A DNA stretch of 26,578 nt from a virus, in the IMG/VR virus record IMGVR_UViG_3300037119_003911, positions 1 through 26,578 of that record, one strand, 5' to 3'. Below are positions 5,581-11,719 of the stretch, piece by piece. Position numbers and translations under genes: made by a program. How positions within the stretch are numbered: position 1 is the first letter of the stretch; the number at the start of each line of letters is the position of its first letter. Below the pieces are notes generated by a model that was given only the letters and a program-made list of their open reading frames with translations, was not told where the DNA came from and ran no database searches.

Positions 5581-5765
5581 GACGCGGTGCTGTCGGAGCG
5601 GGCGTCGATGAACGCCTGGAGCTCGTCGGCGCGGATGCGGATCGCCTTCTTGTCCCCGACCCGGACGGCGTTGAGGTCGCCGCGGCGGATCATCCGCTCG
5701 ACGGTCTTCGGGTGCAGTCCGAGGTGGCTGGCGGTCTCGGTGATCGAGTACAGCTCGACGGGCAT
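5577..5765 (-). CDS. xis: Excisionase / MerR-like helix-turn-helix protein
   Basis: A 62-residue protein, YSITETASHLGLHPKTVERM then RRGDLNAVRVGDKKAIRIRADELQAFI, is a textbook HTH_17 excisionase-type winged helix of the DNA-binding/Cox class. The ATG is preceded by a good ribosome-binding site, AAGGGAGG. It is the first gene leftward from the control region and diverges from the repressor. Such proteins bend DNA at attP and direct the integrase to excision, and some repress the lysogenic promoter. Either activity fits its place. Confidence 0.75.
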   Translation of the reverse strand: MPVELYSITETASHLGLHPKTVERMIRRGDLNAVRVGDKKAIRIRADELQAFIDARSDSTAS

Positions 5766-5927
5766 GGCGGTGCCCCTCCCTTGTCGGATGAGGGGTTCCA
5801 CCCCAGGGAATCTCCGGGCGGAAGATTCCTGTGCCTCCCCGACGAATTCCTGTCCTACCCTACGACTCCTGTGGACGGCAAGGGGTCGAGATCCCCAGGT
5901 ATCTGTGGACACGTCCCCCTACATGGT

Positions 5928-5957
5928 CTACGGTTCCCTACGGTTCCCTACGATGCC
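5928..5957 (+). repeat. Three 10-bp phased CTACGG units
   Basis: CTACGGTTCC, CTACGGTTCC and CTACGATGCC lie head to tail at 5928, 5938 and 5948. A second 10-bp-phased array of related GGGTA units occurs beside attP at 7521-7550. Confidence 0.75.
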
Positions 5958-5999
5958 GGGCGGCTCCTGTGGACAGTCGGAACGAATTTCTTTCAGGGT

Positions 6000-6005
6000 T
6001 ACCTT
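6000..6005 (+). promoter_or_regulatory. Possible -10 element of leaderless repressor mRNA
   Basis: TACCTT fits the TANNNT form and ends eight bases before the GTG at 6014, and no ribosome-binding site is visible. Transcription would begin close to the start codon, giving a leaderless message. No clear -35 was found. Confidence 0.3.
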
Positions 6006-6013
6006 GCAGCGAT

Positions 6014-6358
6014 GTGCCCAAGCGCGCCACCCCCCTGGCGATCGCGCTGCAACGGGCGATGGACGCCCGCGGACTCACCGTCACCGACCTGGCCCGGGCC
6101 ATCGGTGTCGACCCCGAAACGTTCCGGGCCATCGCCGACGGACGCACCGCCCGCCCCGGCAAAGCGATCCGCGACGCCCTCGACGCCTACCTGGCGCCGC
6201 TCGCCGCCGGCACCACTCTGCGGATCGCCCGGGAGGGCGGCGACTACCCGAGCGACGGGTTGCGGCAGTTGCTGCAACTGGCGCAGCAACTGCCCCCCGA
6301 CGCCCTCACCCAGCTCGTCGCGTTCCTCCGGGCGGTCGAGCCGCTAGACGGCCCGTAG
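6014..6358 (+). CDS. XRE-family repressor
   Basis: A 114-residue protein has a Cro/CI-type helix-turn-helix at residues about 8-60: ALQRAMDARGLTVTDLARAI, then GVDPETFRAIADGRTARPGK. The C-terminal half is a Leu-rich amphipathic helix, LRQLLQLAQQLPPDALTQLV, suitable for dimerisation. The plus-strand position opposite xis and beside the integrase makes it the best candidate for the immunity repressor. The GTG start was chosen because upstream in-frame codons translate the operator repeats into nonsense. It lacks a ribosome-binding site. Its last 15 bases overlap the convergent integrase gene, so the two messages are complementary at their ends. Confidence 0.7.
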   Translation: MPKRATPLAIALQRAMDARGLTVTDLARAIGVDPETFRAIADGRTARPGKAIRDALDAYLAPLAAGTTLRIAREGGDYPSDGLRQLLQLAQQLPPDALTQLVAFLRAVEPLDGP

Positions 6359-7327
6359 CCGGCGGCGGGCCCCCACCGCGGTGGGGTCGTTGGCCCGGAA
6401 CGCCTCATGAGTGAGCTTGTCGGCGTCGGACTTGGTGTAGCGCGGAATCATCAGCTTCGACGTCGACGGCGCCCACCCGGCTTGGCGGGCGATCTCGGTC
6501 TCGCCGACGCCGCGGCGTTTGGCGTCGATCGTGAACGCCCGCCGGAACTGGTGCGCCGTGACATGGATGCCGAGCTTGGCGCAGCGCCGCTCCAACATCG
6601 ACGCGATGGCATCAGGTCGTAGCCGGCCAGTGGTCGTGCCCTCATGCCCGCCGAGCGTCGACGCGAACAGGGCCGTCGCGGTGTCGCCGATGCGGTCCCG
6701 GCGACGCAGGTACCGGTCGAGCCATTCGCGGGTTTCCTCGAGCAGGGTGACGGTGCGCCACTTGCCGTTCTTCCCGAAGATCTCGACGCAGCCCTCTGAC
6801 GCGTCGTAGCGGTCGGCGTCGGCCCGGGCGACCTCGGACATGCGACAGCCGGACCAGTACATCAGCGAGCAGATCGCCGCGTTGCGACAGTCGAGCACCT
6901 TGGTCCGGTCGAACGACGCCATCAGCCGGCGGTAGTCCGCCGCGGAGATGTGCCGGACCCGGTCCGGGTCGGGGTCGGAGATGCCGGGGGCGTCGATGTC
7001 GTTCATCGGGCCCCGCCCGGACTGGTCGACGAGCTGCCCGCGCCGCTTCACGGGTGGGAGCTCGCCTTCGCGGGCCAACCACGTGTACAGCCACACGAGC
7101 ATCTGCCAGTCCTTGTGCACGGTCGACCCGGCGACGACCTGGGAGCGTTCGCGCAGGTAGTCCGAGCAGTCGTCACCGGTGGCGTCGCACAGGTCGACAC
7201 CGCGGGCGGCGAGCCAGGCACACCACCGGTTCAACTGCGACACGGCGTTGGCGATGTAGGCGTCGGACCAGCGGCGTTTGCGGCGCAGGAACGAGGCGAC
7301 GAGCGGATCGGTGGGCTTGGCAGCCAT
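6344..7327 (-). CDS. int: Tyrosine integrase
   Basis: The 327-residue recombinase has an N-terminal SAM-like core-binding domain (about 5-95) and a catalytic domain from about 125. The catalytic set is visible: Arg162 in SGCRMSE, Lys186/189 in GKNGKW, His259-x2-Arg262 in AHQFRRAF, Trp285 in AGWAPS (in the His/Trp position), and the nucleophile Tyr297 in PRYTKS. It catalyses site-specific integration and excision. The ATG at 7327 has a clear GAAAGGA site; an upstream TTG is less likely. The attP tRNA core lies about 110 bp upstream of the start, the usual int-attP arrangement. The C-terminus overlaps the repressor gene in the opposite orientation. Confidence 0.93.
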   Translation of the reverse strand: MAAKPTDPLVASFLRRKRRWSDAYIANAVSQLNRWCAWLAARGVDLCDATGDDCSDYLRERSQVVAGSTVHKDWQMLVWLYTWLAREGELPPVKRRGQLVDQSGRGPMNDIDAPGISDPDPDRVRHISAADYRRLMASFDRTKVLDCRNAAICSLMYWSGCRMSEVARADADRYDASEGCVEIFGKNGKWRTVTLLEETREWLDRYLRRRDRIGDTATALFASTLGGHEGTTTGRLRPDAIASMLERRCAKLGIHVTAHQFRRAFTIDAKRRGVGETEIARQAGWAPSTSKLMIPRYTKSDADKLTHEAFRANDPTAVGARRRLRAV

Positions 7328-7390
7328 CAGGCGTCCTTTCGGAGGTTTCGGTCCCAAGGTGATGGCCGAAGTTCGAACCGTCGTCTCCCG

Positions 7391-7433
7391 AACCCCCCGG
7401 TAGAGGGCAAATTGTGCCGTCTACCAGGGGGTT
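7391..7433. repeat. Long hairpin between int and attP
   Basis: Arms 7391-7404 and 7420-7433 (AACCCCCCGGTAGA / TCTACCAGGGGGTT) pair over 14 positions with one mismatch, and an inner GGCA/TGCC stem extends the structure. It abuts the tRNA 3' end in attP. No T-run follows on either strand, so it is not an ordinary terminator. It could be a recombination-protein site, or a structure blocking read-through between int and the attP side. Confidence 0.7.
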
Positions 7434-7434
7434 T

Positions 7435-7477
7435 GAGCGGACGACGGGATTCGAACCCGCGACCCTCACCTTGGCAA
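7435..7477 (-). other. attP: attP core: 3' half of tRNA-Gly(GCC)
   Basis: On the minus strand the segment begins with the anticodon loop TTGCCAA (anticodon GCC), then GGTGA of the anticodon stem, a GGGTC variable region, the T arm GCGGG-TTCGAAT-CCCGT, and the acceptor strand CGTCCGC with discriminator T. The D arm and 5' acceptor strand are absent; the flanking DNA is unrelated. A 3' tRNA half next to an integrase gene is the classic phage attachment core that rebuilds the host tRNA after integration. The host site is therefore predicted to be a tRNA-Gly(GCC) gene. Confidence 0.88.
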
Positions 7478-7479
7478 CA

Positions 7480-7499
7480 TCCCTACGGGACCGTAGGGA
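7480..7499. repeat. Perfect inverted repeat beside attP
   Basis: TCCCTACGG-GA-CCGTAGGGA has 9-bp arms and begins three bases from the tRNA core. Its arms contain the same CTACGG motif that is repeated upstream of the repressor, suggesting a common DNA-binding protein. Confidence 0.75.
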
Positions 7500-7520
7500 A
7501 TCAATAGGACGTTACATGGA

Positions 7521-7550
7521 CTTATGGGTACGCACGGGTATCTACGGGTA
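7521..7550 (+). repeat. Three 10-bp phased GGGTA units
   Basis: GGGTA occurs at 7526, 7536 and 7546, preceded by TTAT, GCAC and CTAC, so a unit close to YTACGGGTA repeats every 10 bp. It lies between attP and the plus-strand membrane-protein gene. Candidate integrase arm-type or excisionase sites. Confidence 0.65.
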
Positions 7551-7570
7551 CGAGTTAGGTGATGGCCGAA

Positions 7571-7576
7571 TACACT
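7571..7576 (+). promoter_or_regulatory. Possible -10 element, leaderless gene
   Basis: TACACT (TANNNT class) ends eight bases before the ATG at 7585, with no ribosome-binding site between. The spacing is the same as for the TACCTT before the repressor start, suggesting both lysogeny-side genes are transcribed without leaders. Confidence 0.35.
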
Positions 7577-7584
7577 GGCCCGCC

Positions 7585-7950
7585 ATGAACCAACCACTTC
7601 CCCCACCCGGCCAGCCGGCCCTCCCACCGCTGGCGCCGCGGTGGAGCCCGAAGAAGAGCGGACTCCTCGCGGTGGGCATCTTCGGCGGGATCGTCGCGCT
7701 GGGTGTCGCCAACCTCGGACAGGACCACGACACCAACCACGGCGGCGGGGGCGGCACCCCGACCGAGAATGCGCGGCTCATCGTCGAGGGATGGCCCTTC
7801 GACTTCACCGACTGTCGGTTGCTGACCGTCGGCCACGCGGTGTTCGTGTCCGAGACGATCAAGAACGTCGAGGCGAAGGGTCACGACAAGAGGACCTCAG
7901 AGATCGCCGCCGAAGGGCTGTGGTCGAAGATCAGCGCTGGCTGCCGCTAG
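7585..7950 (+). CDS. Membrane-anchored protein, putative lysogenic-conversion gene
   Basis: The 121-residue product has a Pro-rich N-terminal segment (MNQPLPPPGQPALPPLAP), a WSPKK positive patch, a transmembrane helix at about 25-45, a Gly/Thr linker, and a small outer domain with two Cys (77 and 120) that could form a disulfide. This Pro-rich/TM/outer-domain layout is common in actinobacterial envelope proteins. It is one of only two plus-strand genes. After integration at attP it would lie at the prophage end opposite int, where morons and superinfection-exclusion genes are typically found. The stop overlaps the convergent minus-strand stop in a CTAG palindrome. The exclusion role is inference; the topology is well supported. 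Confidence 0.6.
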   Translation: MNQPLPPPGQPALPPLAPRWSPKKSGLLAVGIFGGIVALGVANLGQDHDTNHGGGGGTPTENARLIVEGWPFDFTDCRLLTVGHAVFVSETIKNVEAKGHDKRTSEIAAEGLWSKISAGCR

Positions 7951-8111
7951 GGGGTGAGCCGGCCGGCGGCGTCGGCGCGTAGTTGGGTGATGGCGGTCAC
8001 GATCGGATGGTCGTCGCCGGGGTCGGCGTGTTCCTCGATCCAGATCAGGGACCGCATCGACAGGCGGTGATCCTCCCGCCACTCGAGCACGACGAGCGGG
8101 TGGAGTTCCAC
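7947..8111 (-). CDS. Small hypothetical protein after the holin
   Basis: A 54-residue ORF starts at GTG (VELHPLVVLEWREDHRLSMR) and ends with ADAAGRLTP. It is charged, soluble and probably helical. It lies 4 bases after the holin stop and ends on the convergent plus-strand gene. It is the last gene of the late operon. Its function is unknown, and the small size leaves some doubt that it is translated. Confidence 0.45.
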   Translation of the reverse strand: MELHPLVVLEWREDHRLSMRSLIWIEEHADPGDDHPIVTAITQLRADAAGRLTP

Positions 8112-8115
8112 GGCG

Positions 8116-8436
8116 TCACTCGACGGCGCCGGCAGTCATCGGGCCGGCCGGTTCCGGCGGCTCCTCGACGGCGGGTTCGGGTCGGGGTGTGACCGGCTGG
8201 CGTTTGCCGGAGCGGCGTGGCCTGACGTACAGCTCGTTGACGGCGACGTAGACGATGAGCATGACTGCGGTGCAGACCTCGGTGGCGGTCAACGTGTCGA
8301 TGACGTCGAACGCCATCAGCATCGTGATCGTCGCCTGCGCCAAGCCGTAGAAGATCCAGACCCACAGGGTGGCGTCGTCGGAGCGGTACCGGATCCGTTC
8401 CCGCGGGTCGGCCAGGTCGAGGTCGTCGGCGTCCAT
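8116..8436 (-). CDS. Putative holin, two transmembrane helices
   Basis: The 106-residue protein has an acidic N-terminus, two hydrophobic helices (about 24-43, TLWVWIFYGLAQATITMLMA, and 51-70) separated by a short polar turn, and a charged Pro-rich C-terminal tail (PRRSGKRQPVTPRPEPAVEE). This is the class II holin/LydA-like topology of actinophages. It lies in the lysis block with the endolysin, and its ATG follows the stop of the 29-residue ORF by one base. Holins permeabilise the inner membrane to release the endolysin. The assignment rests on topology and location. Confidence 0.7.
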   Translation of the reverse strand: MDADDLDLADPRERIRYRSDDATLWVWIFYGLAQATITMLMAFDVIDTLTATEVCTAVMLIVYVAVNELYVRPRRSGKRQPVTPRPEPAVEEPPEPAGPMTAGAVE

Positions 8437-8437
8437 G

Positions 8438-8527
8438 TCAGGGGCCGCGGCGCACCAAGCCGACGAGGTAGGCGGCGGCGATGATGCCGATCTCGACGAT
8501 CAGCACCCATGACTGAGACTCGGTCAT
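8438..8527 (-). CDS. 29-residue membrane peptide in lysis cassette
   Basis: MTESQSWVLIVEIGIIAAAY then LVGLVRRGP: one hydrophobic helix with an acidic N-end and basic C-end, giving N-out/C-in or pinholin-like topology. A good AAGGAG site overlaps the endolysin stop codon and lies at the right distance from the ATG, so it is very probably translated. Tiny TM peptides beside holins can act as antiholins or second holins; which applies here is unknown. Confidence 0.65.
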   Translation of the reverse strand: MTESQSWVLIVEIGIIAAAYLVGLVRRGP

Positions 8528-8536
8528 AGCGGCTCC

Positions 8537-9946
8537 TTAGGTATGGGGGATTCCGAGTGCGTCTTCGATGGCCCACAGTCGGCGTTGGATGTCCTGGCCG
8601 ACCCGCATCCCGTACACGGTCGTCCAGTTGACACCCATCTCGACGCCGTTGGGGTCGAAGTTGCCGGGCATCGGGACGACGAGGGCGGCGTGGAGCTCGG
8701 CGAGTTGGCGGGCCTGGTCGGATGTCATGTCGTCACCATCTTGTGTGGTCTGGAGGGTGCAGCGGGTGAAGGCGTCGGGCTGGTCGATGCGGTCCAGGTC
8801 GACGTTGGTGCCGATGCCGGGGACGGTGCCGGTCGCCGAGTACTGCCAGGCATCCCACTGGTGGCCTTGGGCGTGGCGGTGGGCGTCCTCCTCCGACGTG
8901 TAGGCGGCGAACACCCGGGCCCGTTCCCCGTTGTAGATCCGTTCCGACTTCCAGATCGTGCCCGACGCCGCGTAGCCACCCGTGTAGACGGCGCACGGCA
9001 CCCCGGTCACCGCTTCGACCGACTCGCACCAGGCGACACATTCGTCTTCGGTGATGCCGTCCTCTTCGGCGTCCAACATGACCCCTTCACCCGGGGCGAG
9101 TTCGCCGACGGCGTGGAAGAACTCTTCGACGCCTTCGATGACCCGGCCGGGTTCGAGCCAGTAGTACAGGAACCGCCACCGGGCGAACGCCATGCCGGCC
9201 CGGTTGTAGTGGAACGTTTCGTCGACCTGATGTTTGTCACGATCCCACGTGCGGGTGGCGCACCACGTGTACCCGGCGGCTTGCACGGCGGGCCAGTCGA
9301 TGCGGCCTTGCCACTTCGACACGTCGATCCCTTGGGCGTAGGTGGTTGGGGGTGGGTCGCCGCCGTGGCCGTAACCGAACACTTCGCCCCGGAAGGCGTC
9401 CATGTTCCACGACGACCCACCCGTGGCGTAGCGGGAATTGCCGGCCGGGTCGATCTTGCGATCAGGTGCCCATTCGAAGTGGGCGTGGACCTGGCCGATC
9501 GGGATGGCGTACTCGGAGCACAGGAACCAGCACAGGGCGAGGTAGGCGTCCTGTTGGATGGTCGGCCATGTCTCGCCGACCCCGTCGTTGCCCGCTTCGA
9601 TCCCGATGGCGGACGAGTTCATGGAGTCGTCCGCGGTGATGCCGCACGGGTCCGAGCCCTTCCCGTTCGTGTTCGTCGCCCCCGCGGCACAGACGTAGAT
9701 GGTGCCGTTACGACCGAGGTACAGGTTGGTGAGTGGGGCGTCGGTGTGGGTGAACGTCATGTAGTTGACGTCGGGCCAGCCGTCCGAGCTCGCACCGGAC
9801 GCCGTGTGGTGCGAGATGACGTGCGACGGGAGTCCGGGGCCGTAGCCGCCGGACCCGCGGGCCCTGGTCTGCCAGCCTTCCACTTCGATGACGGGGTAGC
9901 CGGTGAGCCGGCAGACGGCGGCCAGGTCGGTGAGGTAGAGGCTCAT
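8537..9946 (-). CDS. Dual-domain endolysin, amidase plus GH25 lysozyme
   Basis: The 469-residue enzyme has two catalytic domains. Residues about 20-190 form a PGRP/amidase_2 domain with the zinc-ligand pattern HVISHHTASG (His46/47), HAHFEWAPDRKIDPAGN (His154/156 and Asp166) and a GIEAGNDG strand. Residues about 205-390 form a GH25 muramidase: GIDVSKWQGRIDW with Asp208, VMLDAEED with Asp292/Glu294, and WQYSATG...NVDLDR at the end. A 70-residue C-terminal helical tail (DDMTSDQARQLAELHAALVV) may bind the wall or oligomerise. Together they would cut both the glycan and the stem peptide of peptidoglycan. The start MSLYLTDL was chosen because its ATG overlaps the preceding stop (ATGA). Confidence 0.88.
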   Translation of the reverse strand: MSLYLTDLAAVCRLTGYPVIEVEGWQTRARGSGGYGPGLPSHVISHHTASGASSDGWPDVNYMTFTHTDAPLTNLYLGRNGTIYVCAAGATNTNGKGSDPCGITADDSMNSSAIGIEAGNDGVGETWPTIQQDAYLALCWFLCSEYAIPIGQVHAHFEWAPDRKIDPAGNSRYATGGSSWNMDAFRGEVFGYGHGGDPPPTTYAQGIDVSKWQGRIDWPAVQAAGYTWCATRTWDRDKHQVDETFHYNRAGMAFARWRFLYYWLEPGRVIEGVEEFFHAVGELAPGEGVMLDAEEDGITEDECVAWCESVEAVTGVPCAVYTGGYAASGTIWKSERIYNGERARVFAAYTSEEDAHRHAQGHQWDAWQYSATGTVPGIGTNVDLDRIDQPDAFTRCTLQTTQDGDDMTSDQARQLAELHAALVVPMPGNFDPNGVEMGVNWTTVYGMRVGQDIQRRLWAIEDALGIPHT

Positions 9947-10155
9947 CGGATCATGCCGCCACGTCTGAGCCATGAGAGGAGGGCGGCGACGATGATGATC
10001 CGCAACGTTTGTTCGGCGAGGTCGAGGTCTTCCCAGTCGCCGGGTTCGAGCCCGTTGTCCTGGCGGAGCCGGTGAAGTTTCACGGCGACCTGTTCGGGGT
10101 CGGCAGACGCGGTGTCGTAACTGTCGTCGTCTGTCCAGTCGCCGAAGTCGGTCAT
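9943..10155 (-). CDS. Small acidic protein with C-terminal hydrophobic segment
   Basis: A 70-residue ORF has an acidic N-terminal half (MTDFGDWTDDDSYDTASADP), an amphipathic middle, and an ending LRIIIVAALLSWLRRGGMIR that looks like a tail anchor. AGGAG immediately before the ATG overlaps the previous TAG stop, and the gene is coupled to the endolysin (ATGA). Possibly a lysis accessory or structural protein; function is unknown. Confidence 0.55.
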   Translation of the reverse strand: MTDFGDWTDDDSYDTASADPEQVAVKLHRLRQDNGLEPGDWEDLDLAEQTLRIIIVAALLSWLRRGGMIR

Positions 10156-10163
10156 GGCAGCTC

Positions 10164-11717
10164 CTAGGGGGTGTACGGCAGGTTGCCGCCACGCCAGTTA
10201 TCGCCGGTGACGGTGAGGCTGCCCTCGGTGTAGGAAAGCAGGCCAGGGTTGCCGGACGGGAACGTCGAGTCGGTTCCCGTGATGGTCAGCGTCCCGTTGA
10301 CGTACAGCCGCAGCGTCGTTCCCTGCGCCTCAATGCGGAGCTTCGCCGTATACGACCCGATCGAGACGCTGCTGCCGACCTTGGCAAAGTCGTTGAGCCG
10401 GTAGATCGACACGGCCGGGCCGGCGTCGATCCAGGCGTAGTAGCCGGTGGTGCTGCTCGTCATGCGAACGGACGGAGCGATCTGGAATCCGGCGGCACTT
10501 GAGATGACGTCGAGCTCGGACCACTGGTCAGCGGAGTGGGACGGGGTCCCTACGTAGTGGGCGTAGCCAAATACCGTGGCCGACACGGCGTTGCTGGCGA
10601 TGCTGAGGTTGCTCGATGACCACGGTGAACCGAGGCTGCCGCTGTTGGCACGGTTGAAGTTGTCGGTGTAGAACGTCCCGCCCGGTACCACCGTCGCCCA
10701 TGTCCCGGACGTGGCGGTGACAGCCGCTGTCGCGGTGGAGCCGGTCCACACTTGGGCGGCGGCCCATGTCCCCGACGTTCCGGTCACCGCCACGGTGCCC
10801 GTGGAGCCGGTCCAGGTTTGCGCTGGGGTACCGACCGACCACGTCCCCGACGTCCCGGCCACGGTGACGGTGGCCGGGCTGCCCGTCCACACTTGGGCGG
10901 CGGCCCATGTCCCCGACGTTCCGGTCACCGCCACGGTGCCCGTGGAGCCGGTCCAGGTTTGCGGGCCGGTAGCGACCGGGGTGTACGGCAGGTTGCCGCA
11001 ACGGAAGTTGTCGACGATGCAGTAGACGTCGGGATCGTCGGGACCGCCGGAGGAGTCCACCCCGCCGTAGATCCCGGCGAACCCGGCGCTCAGCGTCGTG
11101 TCGGTGCCGGTGATGATCAGCACGTCGTCGAGGTAGGCGCGGATCGTCGAGCCTTGCGCTTCGATCCTCGCCTTGCAGGTGCGGTTGGCGGTCGTCACGA
11201 CGGCCGACGGGCCGACTTGATGCCACACGTTCGACTGACGGCAAAACACGGCGACGAACGGTCCACCGGTCGCCGGGCCGTTGTCCGGCACGATCGAAGG
11301 ACGGTGCTCCATCCACCAGTAGTAGATGTCGGGGGAGCTGTTCATGCGGACCGCCGGCCCCTGACAGGACCAGTCGTCGGCAGTCAGAGTCGCGTTGAGG
11401 TGCATGTCGAGTTCGCATTCGGCCCACTGGTCAGCGGTGAGCGTGGACGATGGCAGGTACCGGCGGGACGGGTGACCGTGCATCGACACGATCCGGTTGT
11501 CGACGATCGGCAACGCGGTGGCCCCGGTGATGTCTCCGGTGTTCTCGTCGGCCGACCAGTTCGGACCGAGGCTGGCGCTGTCAGCCCGGTTGAAGTCGTC
11601 CAGGAAGACCGCTGCCGGCTGCCAGATCAGCGACGTGCCGAGATACAGCTTCTTCGCCGGGGTGGCCCCGAGGCGGACAGCGGTGATCGGGGTCGTGCCG
11701 AGCCGGACAGACGGCAT
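10164..11717 (-). CDS. Tail appendage protein, duplicated LamG-like domains
   Basis: The 517-residue protein opens MPSVRLGTTPITAVRLGATP, a short segment I recall at the start of actinophage tail-tip proteins. Two homologous jelly-roll/concanavalin-like domains follow, marked DDFNRADSASLGPNWS near the N-terminus and DNFNRANSGSLGSPWS in the C-terminal third, each later containing a KARIEAQGST / KLRIEAQGTT strand and a GNLPYTP end. Between them is a Thr/Gly/Ala-rich linker of repeated WTGSTGTVAVTGTSGTW units. It probably binds carbohydrate or host wall at the tail tip. The duplication and the DNA-identical linker repeats suggest recent internal amplification. The upstream gene stops two bases before the ATG. 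Confidence 0.7.
   Translation of the reverse strand: MPSVRLGTTPITAVRLGATPAKKLYLGTSLIWQPAAVFLDDFNRADSASLGPNWSADENTGDITGATALPIVDNRIVSMHGHPSRRYLPSSTLTADQWAECELDMHLNATLTADDWSCQGPAVRMNSSPDIYYWWMEHRPSIVPDNGPATGGPFVAVFCRQSNVWHQVGPSAVVTTANRTCKARIEAQGSTIRAYLDDVLIITGTDTTLSAGFAGIYGGVDSSGGPDDPDVYCIVDNFRCGNLPYTPVATGPQTWTGSTGTVAVTGTSGTWAAAQVWTGSPATVTVAGTSGTWSVGTPAQTWTGSTGTVAVTGTSGTWAAAQVWTGSTATAAVTATSGTWATVVPGGTFYTDNFNRANSGSLGSPWSSSNLSIASNAVSATVFGYAHYVGTPSHSADQWSELDVISSAAGFQIAPSVRMTSSTTGYYAWIDAGPAVSIYRLNDFAKVGSSVSIGSYTAKLRIEAQGTTLRLYVNGTLTITGTDSTFPSGNPGLLSYTEGSLTVTGDNWRGGNLPYTP
10744..10822. repeat. 79-bp repeat, copy 1
   Basis: Identical over 79 bp to 10885-10963, so the copies are 141 bp apart in the appendage-gene linker. 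A third, diverged unit lies between them. The period is a multiple of three, so the frame is kept. Confidence 0.88.
10885..10963. repeat. 79-bp repeat, copy 2
   Basis: Identical to 10744-10822. The repeats encode the WTGSTGTVAVTGTSGTWAAA linker of the appendage protein. Confidence 0.88.
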
Positions 11718-11719
11718 GG

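Larger units (their letters stand above)
5766..6013. promoter_or_regulatory. Divergent control region with operator arrays
   Basis: This 248-bp gene-free region separates the leftward xis operon from the rightward repressor. It contains TCCTGTGGAC-type sites at 5867 and 5965 with weaker forms at 5827, 5848 and 5902; three head-to-tail CTACGGTTCC-like units at 5928, 5938 and 5948, exactly 10 bp apart, with outlying copies at 5860 and 5919; and a short inverted repeat GGGGTTCCACCCC at 5792-5804 just upstream of the xis ribosome-binding site. Repressor and excisionase/integrase sites are the natural candidates. Which protein binds which motif cannot be told from sequence. Confidence 0.65.

Noticed and set aside
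5577-5912. Longer 111-residue version of the excisionase
   Set aside because: The extra N-terminus translates the operator region, while the inner ATG has a good ribosome-binding site and fits the family length.
7391-7433. Rho-independent terminator
   Set aside because: The stem is long, but no run of T follows on either strand.
7435-7477. Complete tRNA gene
   Set aside because: Only the anticodon loop to acceptor 3' strand is present; the flanking DNA does not supply a D arm or 5' acceptor strand, so it is an attachment core.
8543-10075. Long plus-strand reading frame of 510 codons
   Set aside because: It is antisense to the endolysin and neighbouring genes, has no family motif, and is Gly/Val/Arg-rich as expected for the mirror of GC-rich coding.
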